Positions 45,575 to 56,700 of a DNA stretch of 64,000 nucleotides are shown here, one piece after another. Every line of letters starts with the position of its first letter. Position 1 is the first letter of the stretch. A model generated the notes under the pieces. The model was not told the DNA's origin. It did no database searches and saw only the letters and a list, made by a program, of their open reading frames with translations. This stretch comes from Agrypnia vestita (lineage: Eukaryota > Arthropoda > Insecta > Trichoptera > Phryganeidae). The stretch is taken from positions 45,004-109,003 of the forward strand of contig JADDOH010023700.1 of assembly GCA_016648135.1 (NCBI GenBank). The letters run 5' to 3'. The position numbers and the translations under genes are program-made.

Positions 45575-48139
45575 TTCTAGGAGTTCAAAAACTTTTAAGT
45601 GATACTGCTTTGGTTTAGCTGTGAAAATGTAATCCGTGATCTTTAGCAATTCTGGCTCTTGGTGGATTTGTGACTTTTTATTCAACCAATAATTTACTTA
45701 AGTGTTTTAATACGTAATGTAAAAGATTTTTTATGACAAATCATTACGTTTTTAGTGAAATACCTAACATAATATATTACGTCATTAAAAATGATAAATT
45801 CTAGCTTATAAAAGTATGTATAATAATTAAAATGTGTAGACAGATTATTCTCCCAAAAAAGAATACACAATCTTGATGTTAAATTTTTTTTATACTTTTA
45901 AAATTTAACTAGGCATCTATTAAATGATTTTTTAAAACAGTTCACATTAAAGGACGTCTGTGGACTGAATGATAAAACTACAGCCATGTGTAGTCTTAAA
46001 GCGAAATTGATGTGATAATGAAAAAATTATCATGGCTAACACATATTTTCCATTTAAAAAATATATAAATTACATTATTTTAATTATCAGTATTTCACAT
46101 ATTTTTATGTATTATTTTTAATATGTAAATATCTCAGTTTGGGCCCACTCCTTATCCCAAAATTAAATGTCATACTTGTAACCTGCATTATAAAAATTCA
46201 CACATTTGTAAAGCAAATAATACTTGTCTGTTTAAATTTTTTTATGTCCTCTTACTTCCCAATAGATAGATAAAAAAAACTTCTTTGTGAGTTCAAAATC
46301 TAAATGGTACCTATCTAATTGGTAATTGGTAAATATATATCTAAATTGATTAAATAACTAAACATACCTACACACACCCACAAAGTACAATATGTAAAAG
46401 TTTTAAATTATCAAAACTAAATATAATTTAATTCCTTCTTTTTTCTCAACGAACTGTACACATAACACAAGCATACACATATACACATATGTACGCGATA
46501 TTATATATGTAACCATGAGAATGCTAATGTGTTCACTTGTTTTTAAAAATTTATTTATTATAAACATCTAAAATCAAAATTCATGGAAAATTTATACTTC
46601 CATAAAAGTTTACAACGAATATACATCAACCTATTCAATAGTACATCAACAGTTAGTTAACATCAAATAGCCAATGACAGTCATATTTTTATTGATTTTT
46701 TTGTAATTTGCATATGAAACTTTAATATGCATGTTTATAATTTAACAATGGTTTAAAAACATATAAACAAATGTGTAAAATGTTCTCTTAAAATATACGA
46801 TACACATTCAATTTGTTAACCACTTTTAGAAGTTTTGTGGTTTTTGGTGAAAAATATGTAAATTGACATTTTCAATTGGTACACCTCTCTGTCAAAGAAT
46901 GTCATTAGTAGAGAACAATATTATGATTGAAATTTTTGTATTTATTTTATCATACCTCTATTATTTCATATTTCTTTTTACAGAATATTGGATATACAAT
47001 TTATTATTATTATTACATTCTGTATCCTCATAAAATGACGCATGCAGCAATATTTTGTGTGTGTTTGAAAATAAAATATGTTTAGTTAATTTTATGAAAT
47101 CTTGCTTTGAAACACAGGGTTAAGTATCACTTTCTTTTCATTAACTAGAAAAAATGTTACTGAATATATTATTTTTGTATGAATTAAGAAAATACCACTT
47201 TTCATGGAGTTGTTCAGTTAAATTAGCAATATATAGTTTTTAAAAATCATTTTATGTTTGTTACATTTTTTCCTTTTATTATATTATGTACTTTTCTATT
47301 TCTGTTATCTTAAGATTCGAATATAAAACATATTCGTGGTTTACACATATTCAAACTTAACCAATGTCTGTTATTCGGATGTTTATTTGATGGAAAGTAT
47401 AGATTGGTTGTGATGATATATTATATACCTTTATATATATTATATAAAATAAAATTTAAATACATAAAAGTTAAAGATGATCTAAAAGGCATAATAAATT
47501 GTATAGTTTGCTGATTCTTGTATATATTATTGAGAAAATATATGTTCTGTTAAAACAATATAAGTATATTTTTATTTCACTTTTCCTTAAAGCTTTATAC
47601 CTGTAGAAGGAGACTCGATGAGATAATCTGAGATTTAGTTGTCAGTTCTTGTAACGATCAAATTGTTATTTTAACTGATTACACAATAACATTATTTGAG
47701 AATTTACCTAATTGTATCGAAGATTTTTAACAAGGATTTAAGTGTTTTCTAGTATTTATGGTTGTCTGTCAAATCACAAAAAATCAGTTACTAATCATCA
47801 ATACGATCAGATACATATCTCAAATAACCGTTGTTGTGTAACCGGTTAAAATTGGACGTAGTTATGCAGAAAGAGACCAACCCACAAAATGCTAAAAACG
47901 AGTTATACAAAGCTTAAAATGATATTTTTATGTGCTGAAATCATCCAAGGTCTAAGTGCTATACTGTTTTGTAAATTTAGTGTTTTTCTAACCCATGTCA
48001 CGGCCACCACCGTTAAATTAACTCATAAAATGTCCATGTGGTTTTTTTTTTTAGATGTGAGTTACAATTATTTTTGGCCTTGCTTGCTATGTACACGGCT
48101 TATAATGTACCTCAATAGGAGTTCAGGTATTTTGCTCTA
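45575..48139. other. Intergenic AT-rich DNA
   Basis: 2.5 kb of AT-rich sequence without a recognised gene, RNA or transposon. Confidence 0.3.
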
Positions 48140-48450
48140 GCTACTACCACCTTTATTGGAATGGGAGAGATTTGTCCATGGAACTTGGAACTTCTTCGCA
48201 TTTACCTATGTGGAGAGGGAACCACGGGAAACCTCTCTCAGGAGTCGGACTTGAGCGGACCTTTCTATACGTTCTTGTCCAAGTGGTTTGACTGTTTTCG
48301 TGGCATCAAATGTACAAATCATTGGCAAACAAAAATATTAATTGAAAAACATCTATGTGGTATGGATGCATTATGCACCTTTTTAATTCCGCTGTTACTG
48401 CGCGATGATAATTTTGTAGAAAACATCCAAGTGGGGTGAACGTTTTCTAC
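48140..48450 (+). other. GC-richer island, probable retroelement debris
   Basis: GAGAGGGAACCACGGGAAAC followed by CTCTCTCAGGAGTCGGACTT resembles widespread insect retroelement 3' regions. A 92-residue frame has no family resemblance. Confidence 0.25.
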
Positions 48451-48719
48451 ACCTCGGATAGTACTGTTTGTCGAAAGAATCTAACCGTCATATCTTTATA
48501 AATAAAACTTTTTTCTTATAATTATATTAAAAACCATAAAAAATATCTTTACAATGAACCCTTTTCAAAAAAATATGCAACAATGAATTAAATATTGACG
48601 TAAGGTTTGTGTAGATTCAAATTTTTAGAAGCCATTTTCTCAATTCCATGTTTTTTGGGTTGGTTGCTTTCTTCATAATTATGTATGTCCAATTATGGTT
48701 TTGGCTATCATTACTCAGT

Positions 48720-48855
48720 ACCATGTACACATTGATCCTGCAATGGGATCCGTAACGTCGGCCAGAGAGGTCACATATACACGGCAGAATATCCCAGAAA
48801 AGTATACACCGAAGATTCAGAACGGCCGTGAAAACCTGAGATTGCAAAAGAATCT
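48720..48855 (+). mobile_element. Penelope-like terminal fragment, copy 2
   Basis: ATTGATCCTGCAATGGGATC, then CGTAACGTCGGCCAGAGAGG, AGAATATCCCAGAAAAGTAT and AGATTCAGAACGGCCGTGAA parallel the arms at 8628-9141 (…TTTTGAACAGCCGTAAAAAT). The hammerhead-like core is degraded. Confidence 0.5.
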
Positions 48856-48929
48856 ATGTAAAATGCATGCCTTTCCTCTTACTGCAGTTTTTATTTATTT
48901 TTTTGTTTAATATTTGACACTATTTTAGT

Positions 48930-49610
48930 CTAGTCCATTAAAACTATAATTAATACATTTTTTTCGCTGTACCTCTCCAAAAAGAGACTAACTCTTGTGC
49001 ATGGATAGGAATTTACGCTTTTATATGGTTTAAAGTTATTGCCATTCTGGTCAATACAATGCTGATAACGGTGGGCTATTGATTCACAACAAACATTTAA
49101 TTTGGTGTTGTGATGCATTCTTGCTCAACTTCGGCTTTTAATTTTTCCAGTGTCATCGGTTTTTTGGCACAGACTTTATTTTTAAGGTATCCCCAAAAAA
49201 AATTTCAGCTGTAACAGGTGTCAGCTATGAGGAATGGGCAGGGTACTCTATGGGACCTCTTCGTTTGGAAGATTCTCATCAAGATTGCTCTTATATCACG
49301 ATGATTTGTTTTCTTCGGTCTGGATCATCCTTATTGATAGCATGTACCATTGTTGGAGTGTAACTTTTCCAATGTCAATCTCACGACTTACTTGTCTTAC
49401 AGATTTTTAGGATGTTCCGCAAGCCCATTCTTGGTCTTTCAGAACATTGTCTATGAACATCCTGAACACTTCCATTTGTTTTCAACTAATCTTTTATCCG
49501 ACTTAGGTCTTATTTGTCTTCTAGGTCGATATAGGTGGACTTCTCTTAAACTCCTCACAATATTATCTTTTTACTTCTGCTACATTTTCATACTTCCAAT
49601 AGCATTTTAA
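48930..49610 (-). pseudogene. Decayed DDE-type transposase (Tc1-like), minus strand
   Basis: The minus strand reads FFWGYLKNKVCAKKPMTLEK then LKAEVEQECITTPN and, after a frame break, SIAHRYQHCIDQNGNNF. W(G)YLKxxVY..KPxTLxELKxxI and the (R)xxxCIxxxGxxF ending are typical of an insect Tc1/mariner-superfamily transposase C-terminus. Upstream (49200-49600) only scraps remain. Confidence 0.6.
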
Positions 49611-50309
49611 AATTTTTTTTTTTTTCAAAAGCTTAGCTTGGTCCACTCATTATTTCCAATCAAATACACCATGAAAAGAAAAAACCAGAATGTTATGTTC
49701 TGTTAAACAGTGTATACATTTTTTTGGGATATCCTGTTCATACAAATCAAACATACCTGTATACCCTATATATATATATTTCAAATTGAGAGTTATTAAA
49801 TTCACTTCCATTGTTGGAGTTAATGGTTTTCAAAATATTAAAAATTTTAGTAAAAAAGCATTGATTTTTGCATCAACAAAATTTATAAATATAAACAAAC
49901 CTTCTAGAAAAATTAACAGTGTATGTAGGTAATAACATCTCACACAATAAGGTATAAATGACTTGACCTGCTGTAAATTGCTTTGTTATGGAGTTAGCTG
50001 TGTCTGCAATCTGCGTGTGCAAATACATAACTCATATCATGTCGGTCAGAAAAAAAATTGATAGGTACTTTAAAAGCAAATTATAATCGGGAGAAAAAAA
50101 AGTATTAATGAGCAATAGAACAGGAAGCACAACAGATGATATACAAAGTGTAACAGAGCTAGTCCACGAAAATGTTCGAGCAACCATGACTTAATATCAA
50201 TAGTTAAGGAGATATGCGACATCAAAGTTTGCATTTTTTTTTCAATGATTCTGCCTTTTTTTTGAAAAACATCGGACTATGATTACAATAACTTTATGGA
50301 TTATGAAAA
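49611..50309. other. Intergenic AT-rich DNA
   Basis: Near 50150-50250 one end of the CTAGTAGCAAAAACT family (ATGTTCGAGCAACCATGACT, shared with 16735). Confidence 0.35.
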
Positions 50310-51440
50310 ATTCATGGTTTGAAAAATTTTGGGACTGATCGAAGAAATCTCTGGAAACTGAAATAACCCCCCCCCCCTCATGGTTTGAACATTTTTTGGG
50401 ACCGAATGAAGAAATCTTTGGAAACTGAAACAACCCCCTCCCCCCATGGTCTGAAAATTTTTGGGATCGAATGAAAAAATGTGGTTGGCGACCTTTTTTT
50501 TTAGGGGTCGCCAAATGTTACTTTGGAGAAAATATCGGCATTTGTCTTAAATATTTTCCCATTGACCTTTTTTTTAGCTCGCCAAATATTATTAGTACTA
50601 CAATTTCGTAGTACTACAATTACTTCACTTCGTGCAGTTTTTATTACGATTGTAGTCTTCACACTGGTGAACGTGTGTGTGTTGTAGTCTTCATTTTGAA
50701 ATATTTTTTCTCTTCGCTAACTGAGGCTGGATCACTTGCAGGACAGTGTGTGGGCTGATTCCTGCCTGCGAAGGCCGCGAGGCAGTCCGCCATGCAGGAT
50801 AGTGAATGGGCGCCTTTATATATGGTCTGCTCTAGATTTCATATTATTTATCTATGGCGAAAAAAACATATATATAGTCCATCTAACTTATCTGAAGAAT
50901 GGCCAAATTTGGAACTAACAACGCCATATTGGATTATCTACAGCTGATAGCGAAGGGAAAAACTTCATTTCAAAATGAAGACTACAACACACACACGTTC
51001 ACCAGTTTGAAGACTACAAAGTGTACACTACAATTGTAGTAAAAACTACTTGAAGTGAAGTAATTGTAGTACTACGAAATGAAGTGAAGTAAATGAAGTG
51101 TAGTAAGTGAAGTGAAGTAATTGTAATAATAATGAAGTGAAGTAATGAAATGAAGTAATACTGAAGTAAATTTTTAAATGAAATGAAGTATTTTTTTCCC
51201 AAAAAAAATTTGGTGAGCTAAAAAAAATAAAATAAATGACGATATTTTCTCCAAAGTAACATTTGGCGACCTAAAAAAAAAAAAAAAAGATCGCCAGCCA
51301 GATTTCTTCGTTCGATTCCAAAAAATTTTCAAACCATGGGGGGGGTTGTTACAGATTCCAGAGATTTCTTCGTTTAGCTACATCAACTTCCCAAAACTTT
51401 CTTCATGGATCCCAAAATTTTTCAAACCATGCCCCCCCCC
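50310..51440. mobile_element. Large foldback element with poly-C subrepeats
   Basis: Left arm (50310-50720) and right arm (50940-51440) are inverted copies. Outer parts contain three ~75-bp tandem units: CATGGTTTGAACATTTTTTG, GACCGAATGAAGAAATCTTT, GGAAACTGAAACAACCCC with C-runs of 7-11. Then GGTCGCCAAATGTTACTTTG mirrors CAAAGTAACATTTGGCGACC, and GTAGTCTTCACACTGGTGAA mirrors TTCACCAGTTTGAAGACTAC. The right arm also carries a GAAGTGAAGTAA microsatellite. Loop about 50720-50940, GC-richer, no protein recognised. Confidence 0.85.
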
Positions 51441-51570
51441 CATGGTACCCCATAGTAGTGAGTACAGAGCGGACCCATCACTAACAGCTGACAGACCATT
51501 GACAGACTTTGTTTACAGAAGGGTTCACGACTGTTTCGATAGTTTTTTAAGAAAATTTTAGATTGTCACC

Positions 51571-51911
51571 ATGCCAAAAACCATTAAAAGCGGTGTTCGG
51601 GAAATAATCTTGAAAATGCACACGTTTTTTGAAGAGGAACAACGTCTAAAAGCCCCAATTATACCGTTTGATTTTGTTCATAGACTTATTGCCGCCACTT
51701 CAGGTTAGTGCTGCCATGCAGTTAAAATGATTTTCCCATACTTAGTTTTTTATTTTACTATTATACAATTTCTTCAGGTATTTCTGAATCGGCAATTTAC
51801 AAAATAGTTAAAGAAGGTAAAGTGGCCGTGGAAATGGGCATTAAAATATCTACACCCGGAAAAAAAAGAACAAGGATAAGTGGAAAAATTGAATTAGAAG
51901 CCGTAAGATGA
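51571..51911 (+). CDS. Small spliced helix-turn-helix gene, N-terminal part of a DDE-transposase-like family
   Basis: Exons 51571-51703 and 51778-51911 with a 74-bp GT-AG intron (gttagt...cttcag) give 88 residues. It starts MPKTIKSGVREIILKMHTFF, then FDFVHRLIAATSG/ISESAIYKIVKEGK (a helix-turn-helix at about 36-58) and STPGKKRTRISGKIE, a basic linker. I recognise this arrangement as the N-terminus of a dispersed insect transposase-like family that normally continues into a DDE_3-type catalytic part; no such part is seen here. The reading ends at TGA, but the bases just before it contain a donor-like GTAAGA at 51903-51908, so a longer transcript could skip the stop. It sits directly downstream of a large foldback structure. 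Both the frame and the splice sites are intact, so expression is possible (inference). Confidence 0.6.
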
Positions 51912-52265
51912 GAAAAGTTTTAGAACATATTTTATTCGATAATTTTTTTACATAGAATTTTTATTATTTATACTTTTTATTACATAATTCATTAACGAGT
52001 TCATTTGTATAAACATCTTTTTTCAAAAATAAACTTTTTTATTTATGCACATTAAAGACTGGTTGCATCAACTTCCTTTATAGAAATAGTTCATAGATTC
52101 TTACGAGAGCGAGTTGTTTGATCGGTGGAAAATGCAAAATATCTATACTTTGAACGAAAGATTATAACCAAGTTGATACAACGGCCCTAAACCGATTGAT
52201 ATCCTTAGGTGCTACTGAGTTAAACATGGTGGTCATGATCATTAGGTATGAGACACCGAATAAAA
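51912..52265. other. 3' flank of the small HTH gene
   Basis: AT-rich, then CCAAGTTGATACAACGGCCC. No catalytic transposase part seen. Confidence 0.35.
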
Positions 52266-52447
52266 CCGGCGCCACACTGCGCGGATCTTCCGCCGCGTCT
52301 CTTCTGTCGTGGAACATCGCTACATTTCTTTCCATACAATATGCGCTTATTAAACACACTACGCGGATGATCGGTCGATCCATTTGCTTTGCCGATTTGG
52401 CGCAACGGAAAAAAACGCGGCAGAAGATCTGCGTAATGTGGCGCTGG
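52266..52447. mobile_element. 182-bp GC-rich MITE (CCGGCGCCACACTGCGCGGA)
   Basis: Left CCGGCGCCACACTGCGCGGA, TCTTCCGCCGCGT; right mirror ACGCGGCAGAAGATCTGCGT, AATGTGGCGCTGG. The overlapping frames on both strands (101 and 118 residues) are by-products. Confidence 0.8.
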
Positions 52448-53204
52448 CCTAAAAGAATTATTATTGTTTGTTTTTTTCCTGAAAATTGTATTTTTCTTTG
52501 ATTTTGAAAAAACGCCATTTTGTGATGTTGTGTATTTTACGGATATATATTTTGATAAATTTATTTGTACGTTAGTTTACATTTTTTGTTTTTTATCGAG
52601 TCGTATACTGCTTAATAACTTGTTTAAGAAAAAACGAATTTGCATAAAATTCCCTACAAATGAGATATTTTTTAGACTATGGGCAGTACCACAACGATTG
52701 GGACGCCCTCCCATAGATAACATAATCGCCCTCCTTTATTCTCCAGATAAGTTGGACGGACTATACGAAAAAAAATGTCTTTGCCATAGACGTATATTTA
52801 TAGTACATCTATGGTCTTTGCTAATATGTTTCAACGTGAAAACATTTATGGTAGCGACATTTCGCCATATTTTATTTCATCCAATGGTAACTACGTAAGC
52901 CTTTTTTCAACTAATGAACGGATGCATTGTAATGGGAATGGCGTAACTTTAAGTTAATTACCGCTCGTATGAGAACCTTCGTAATTTTTCATCTCCCGCC
53001 ATTGTATGAAGTGTTTTTGAAGTTGACAGTTAGAAACTTGTCCGAAATAAATTCACATATCATTTTAAATTTTAAGTTGAAGCGAAAATTAACATTCAAC
53101 TAACCTTGCTTTTTACGTGGTGAATTATTGTTCTGTGCTATTTCGTGAAATTAAGAACAAATTTGTTGGTTGGAAGATCGTATTTCGAAGAATAACATTT
53201 TAAA
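52448..53204. other. Upstream flank of UBE2T
   Basis: AT-rich; a T-rich 144-codon frame has no resemblance to any family. The promoter of UBE2T should lie here, but no TATA or initiator stands out. Confidence 0.3.
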
Positions 53205-53448
53205 ATGCGCGCTGTCAGATTGGCTAAAGAATTGGATAATATAAAAAAGAGTCCACCGTGGGGTATATCATGTAATACTATAAAGGAAGGCGTCTTTGAT
53301 CGACTGGAAGCCTCAATAATGGGTCCTCGAGATTCTCCGTACGATGGTGGTGCTTTTAGAATACAAATTGATATTCCTGAAAAGTATCCATTCGAACCTC
53401 CACAAGTGAAATTCGTGACGCCGGTATACCATCCCAATATTGATAACT
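53205..53448 (+). CDS. UBE2T: UBE2T exon 1
   Basis: Codes MRAVRLAKELDNIKKSPPWG through SPYDGGAFRIQIDIPEKYPF to YHPNIDN plus one base. Donor T|gtaagt. This is the first two thirds of the UBC fold, up to the HPN motif. Confidence 0.95.
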
Positions 53449-55960
53449 GTAAGTTTTTGGTTTTCAATTTATTATTTGACAATTCATCGTATTCTTGCGC
53501 CATCCGCACTGATAAATCTGATTAACATTCGTTGTATATAGAAATTCACTCTTTTGTGTGGGCTTTTATTATTTTTTTTTTCTTCGTTCTATGTCGTTCC
53601 TTACTTTGCATTTCTCCGTATTCTATTTTCTTAAATATTTTCATTCAGCTTGCTACTTTTTCGGTGTATCCATATGAAAGTTGCTGTTTTGATATGAGCT
53701 GTAAAACTATTGTTTGCTTTTATTTTTCTTTCGTCTTATTTTTTATAATTTTATTTGCTCTCTAATTTAAAAATTAATCTGAGATGATTCAATTCAATGA
53801 AAAAAAGGTTACCTACCTTTTTTTTCTTTACTTTTTTAAAAAGAAAATAGAGATGCGAACATGGAATACACGTCATATCAATATTCTTACTATTTTCAAA
53901 CTAAGCTAAAGTGCTATGAAAATAGGACTAACTTGCTGGTCTGGAGTGAGGTTCGAACCGGCAAACTTTGGATCCTAACCACAAGACCAACAAGCTAGTC
54001 ATTACAGCAGACCTTAGGACAAGTCTTTCTATATATGTATATATACGTAGCGAGGTAGTTTCTGGATGAGGGGTTTGCTTTGTGTTATCTTATATTTATA
54101 TGTACTTTACATATATGTGTGTATATATTACCAATAAATGAACACTGAAAAGAAAGAGTTAGACCATTCCAGATAAGATGCAGGTATCACACTAATGCCT
54201 CTTTCTTTATCTTGATATGAAGAGGAAGGGCGGGCTAGAGGAAACTGACTGAAGCTTTAGCCAACAAAAACAACTTCTTAGTGAACAATAAAAATTGACA
54301 AAAGTAAATTCAGCAGGTTATATTGGCCCTAGATTCTACTATATCAAATGCAGTCTACAGAAAGATAAAAGCTGTATGAATGTGTACAAATGAACAGAAC
54401 ATGTTTTCAATGATTTGAAATTTTTTCCTTTATAATATCTTTTTAAGGCTACTTACACCCTTCAAAACATAAAAATTGCCCATCAGGTAACACAAACCTG
54501 CCACGATCCACAACACTGCTAGTTCAAATAGTTACACAATAACTGGTTACTTGAGATTTATATCTGATTGTGTCGATGATTGGTAACTGAGATTTAACTA
54601 GTACCGATGGTTGCCCATCGAATTGTGATAAATGAGTTCCAATACCAGAATTGCTAAACATAGACAAAAAGGTAAAGATGCTTTATAAAATAAAGAATAA
54701 ATTGTGTCACAATAGCGACATACACTTACTGGTGACATAAAGGAAATAAATAATCTAAGACTCTTGAATAAGGAACTGAAAAGACTAGTGTTGGAGATTG
54801 GATAGTTCATTCATCATAGTTGTTCAAAAATTTGAGGCATTTACTCTATTTTTAAGTGTCTAAAAGCGAATTCAAATAAATCTATACCTATAAAACTCAA
54901 TGTCTGTCTGTCTATCTGTCCGTCTGTTCTCTATACAAATCCACACCGTTTGTCCGACTCGATTCAACTTTGAAATCTTATTCTTTCGGACTCGGCAGGG
55001 AACATAGGCAACATTTTCTCCCTATTCTCATACCCCTTCCCCTCCCCCTGACATATTTTCGATGCAAATCTGTACCGTTTGACCAACTCAAAATTTGGAA
55101 ACTTACTCTTAAGGACTCGGCGGGAAATATATGTGACATTTCCCCCCTATTCTTTTAACCCTCCCCTTCCCTGATATATTTTCTAGGTAAATCTGTACCT
55201 TTTGACCGATCGGACTCAAAATTTGTAAAATTATTTAGGAACCAGCAGGTAACATATTCGACATTTCCCCCCTATTGTTTCATTCCTCCCCTCCACTGAT
55301 ATATTTTCGATGCAAATCTGTACCATTTGACCGATCGGACTCAAAATTTGGAAACTTATTAAGGACTCGGCGGGTAACATATCCGACTTTTCGTCCTATT
55401 ATTTTAACCTTTCCCCTCCCCTGATATATTTTCTAAGTAAATTTGTACCTTTCGGCCGATCGGACCTCAAAATTTGGAAACTTATTCGTTAGTACCTAGT
55501 CGGCGGGTAACATATGCGACATTTCCCCCCTATTCTTTTAACCCTTCCCCTCCGCTTACATATTTTCGATGCAAATCTATACCATTCGAATCGAACCTTT
55601 GTGTATATTTATTTATTTTAAACTTAATCCTGCAACGCTGGGTAAGGACAGCTAGTAAACATAAAACTCACTGATAAAATCTGAATCATGTGTAAAATTT
55701 ATATTTTAAAATACCATCGCTAAACACAGCTCTAAATAATTGCAGGTGGACGAATATGCCTGGACCTCGTGAAGATGCCCCCCGCCGGCTCTTGGAAGCC
55801 CACAGTCAGCTTGGAGGCGTTGCTGCTGGCCATCCAAACTCTCCTGAGCAGCCCCAACCCTGATGACCCCCTCATGCTGGACATCGCCCGGCAGTTCAAG
55901 GTGGATCGGGAGGCATTCAACATGGAGGCCAAGGAGTTTACTAAGAAACATGCTGTGTAA
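53205..55960 (+). CDS. UBE2T: Ubiquitin-conjugating enzyme E2, UBE2T type (two exons)
   Basis: Exons 53205-53448 and 55746-55960 (stop included), joined through T|GT (Cys82), give 152 residues. The start ATG at 53205 follows an in-frame TAA a few codons upstream. Conserved E2 features: YPFEPPQVKF at 60-70, HPN at 76-78 and the catalytic cysteine in GRICLD at position 86, the same number as in human UBE2T. The residues around it (LVKMPPAGSWKP, PNPDDPLM) are UBE2T-like rather than UBE2D-like. Known role: E2 that works with FANCL to monoubiquitinate FANCD2/FANCI in DNA interstrand-crosslink repair, in the nucleus. The protein ends just after the UBC fold (KKHAV), lacking the ~45-residue tail of the human enzyme. 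AATAAA at 55960-55965 overlaps the stop codon by one base. The 2.3-kb intron holds a tRNA-SINE and a Helitron-like element. Confidence 0.93.
53847..54000 (-). mobile_element. tRNA-derived SINE, copy 2
   Basis: On the minus strand: tRNA-like head with A-box-like TGGTCTTGTGGTTAGGAT and B-box GGTTCGAACCT, then AGTCCTATTTTCATAGCAC, GATATGACGTGTATTCCATG and a short A/T tail. It lies in the UBE2T intron. Confidence 0.8.
54001..54880. other. UBE2T intron, middle
   Basis: Moderately AT-rich; no exon or element recognised. Confidence 0.3.
54881..55655 (+). mobile_element. Helitron-like element with alternating ~125-bp tandem repeats
   Basis: A|TCTATACCTATAAAACTCAA then a TGTCTGTCTG array, five or six ~125-bp units (GCAAATCTGTACC..TTTGACCGATCGGACTCAAAAT..GGACTCGGCGGG..CATTTCCCCCCTATT), and a 3' end CCTGCAACGCTGG hairpin followed by GTAAGGACAGCTAG|T. 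TC start, CTAG end and A/T insertion site are Helitron traits. Non-autonomous. It lies in the UBE2T intron. Confidence 0.65.
55746..55960 (+). CDS. UBE2T: UBE2T exon 2 with catalytic cysteine
   Basis: Acceptor aattgcag. Codes (C)GRICLDLVKMPPAGSWKPTV then LSSPNPDDPLMLDIARQF to KKHAV and TAA at 55958-55960. Cys in GRICLD is the thioester-forming residue. The exon is GC-rich against its AT-rich surroundings. Confidence 0.95.
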
Positions 55961-55965
55961 ATAAA
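55960..55965 (+). terminator. UBE2T polyadenylation signal AATAAA
   Basis: AATAAA overlaps the last base of the TAA stop, which would give an extremely short 3' UTR if used. Confidence 0.55.
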
Positions 55966-56700
55966 GGCTGTTGCCAATTTATTAAATTGAATAATTTTCT
56001 AATACTTCTGTAATCAATTTTCAAATTTGATGATGATATTTCTTCCATTCCCTGCGGAGTAGTACATTTTCCTGGAGGAGATTTTTTGTGATCATTTATT
56101 GAGCACACGGCTGAAGTCACATCAATACTTTCCAAAATATACGTACACTGCAATTTTATTATCAACAATTTTTGTCAAGTTTTGTCACCCTACGCCGACT
56201 GCATTCGGATAAGCGGTTGCAAGTGCTTTCTGCTAGCTTGTGCGATATCGAAGTATCTTTAAAAGTGTGATATATTTTATATTTCTTAAAATTAGACTCT
56301 CGTGTGTAGAAACATTTAAAAAAATATGTGCATGCATCTTTTCAAATTTCTAATGGTGTAAGGTAATAAAATTTGCTTTGGCGTTGTAATTTTTGCTGTA
56401 AATACCGTCTCAAAATAATTGAGGAATGAGCATTCATCAAAAGCATGAATAAATAAACATATGTTACTTTTTTATGTTTGTTTGGTCAACAAGAACATAG
56501 TAAGTGTCGAGATGAAGTAATGTACAGCTGTTTTTAATCACGTTTTCCGTTCAGGTATTTTTGAAATTTGTATATTGATGTAAATTAATTTGTACATATT
56601 AATAGAAAATATATTTTTTTTTTAAATAATTGAGTGTGCTTTATTTATTCAGGTTCATCAAAGAAATTAAACTTTTGCGTAATTTTTTTTAATTAAAAAA
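55966..56700. other. Intergenic AT-rich DNA
   Basis: No gene recognised. Confidence 0.3.

Noticed and set aside
52162..52518. 118- and 101-residue open frames on opposite strands
   Set aside because: They overlap a GC-rich inverted-repeat MITE, which explains the low stop density on both strands.
52464..52898. 144-residue hydrophobic frame
   Set aside because: T-rich sequence giving Phe/Leu/Ile-rich reading, with no start context or known domain.
53940..54000. tRNA gene
   Set aside because: A and B boxes are present but the acceptor stem and anticodon arm do not fold as a tRNA; the same sequence recurs with a SINE body.
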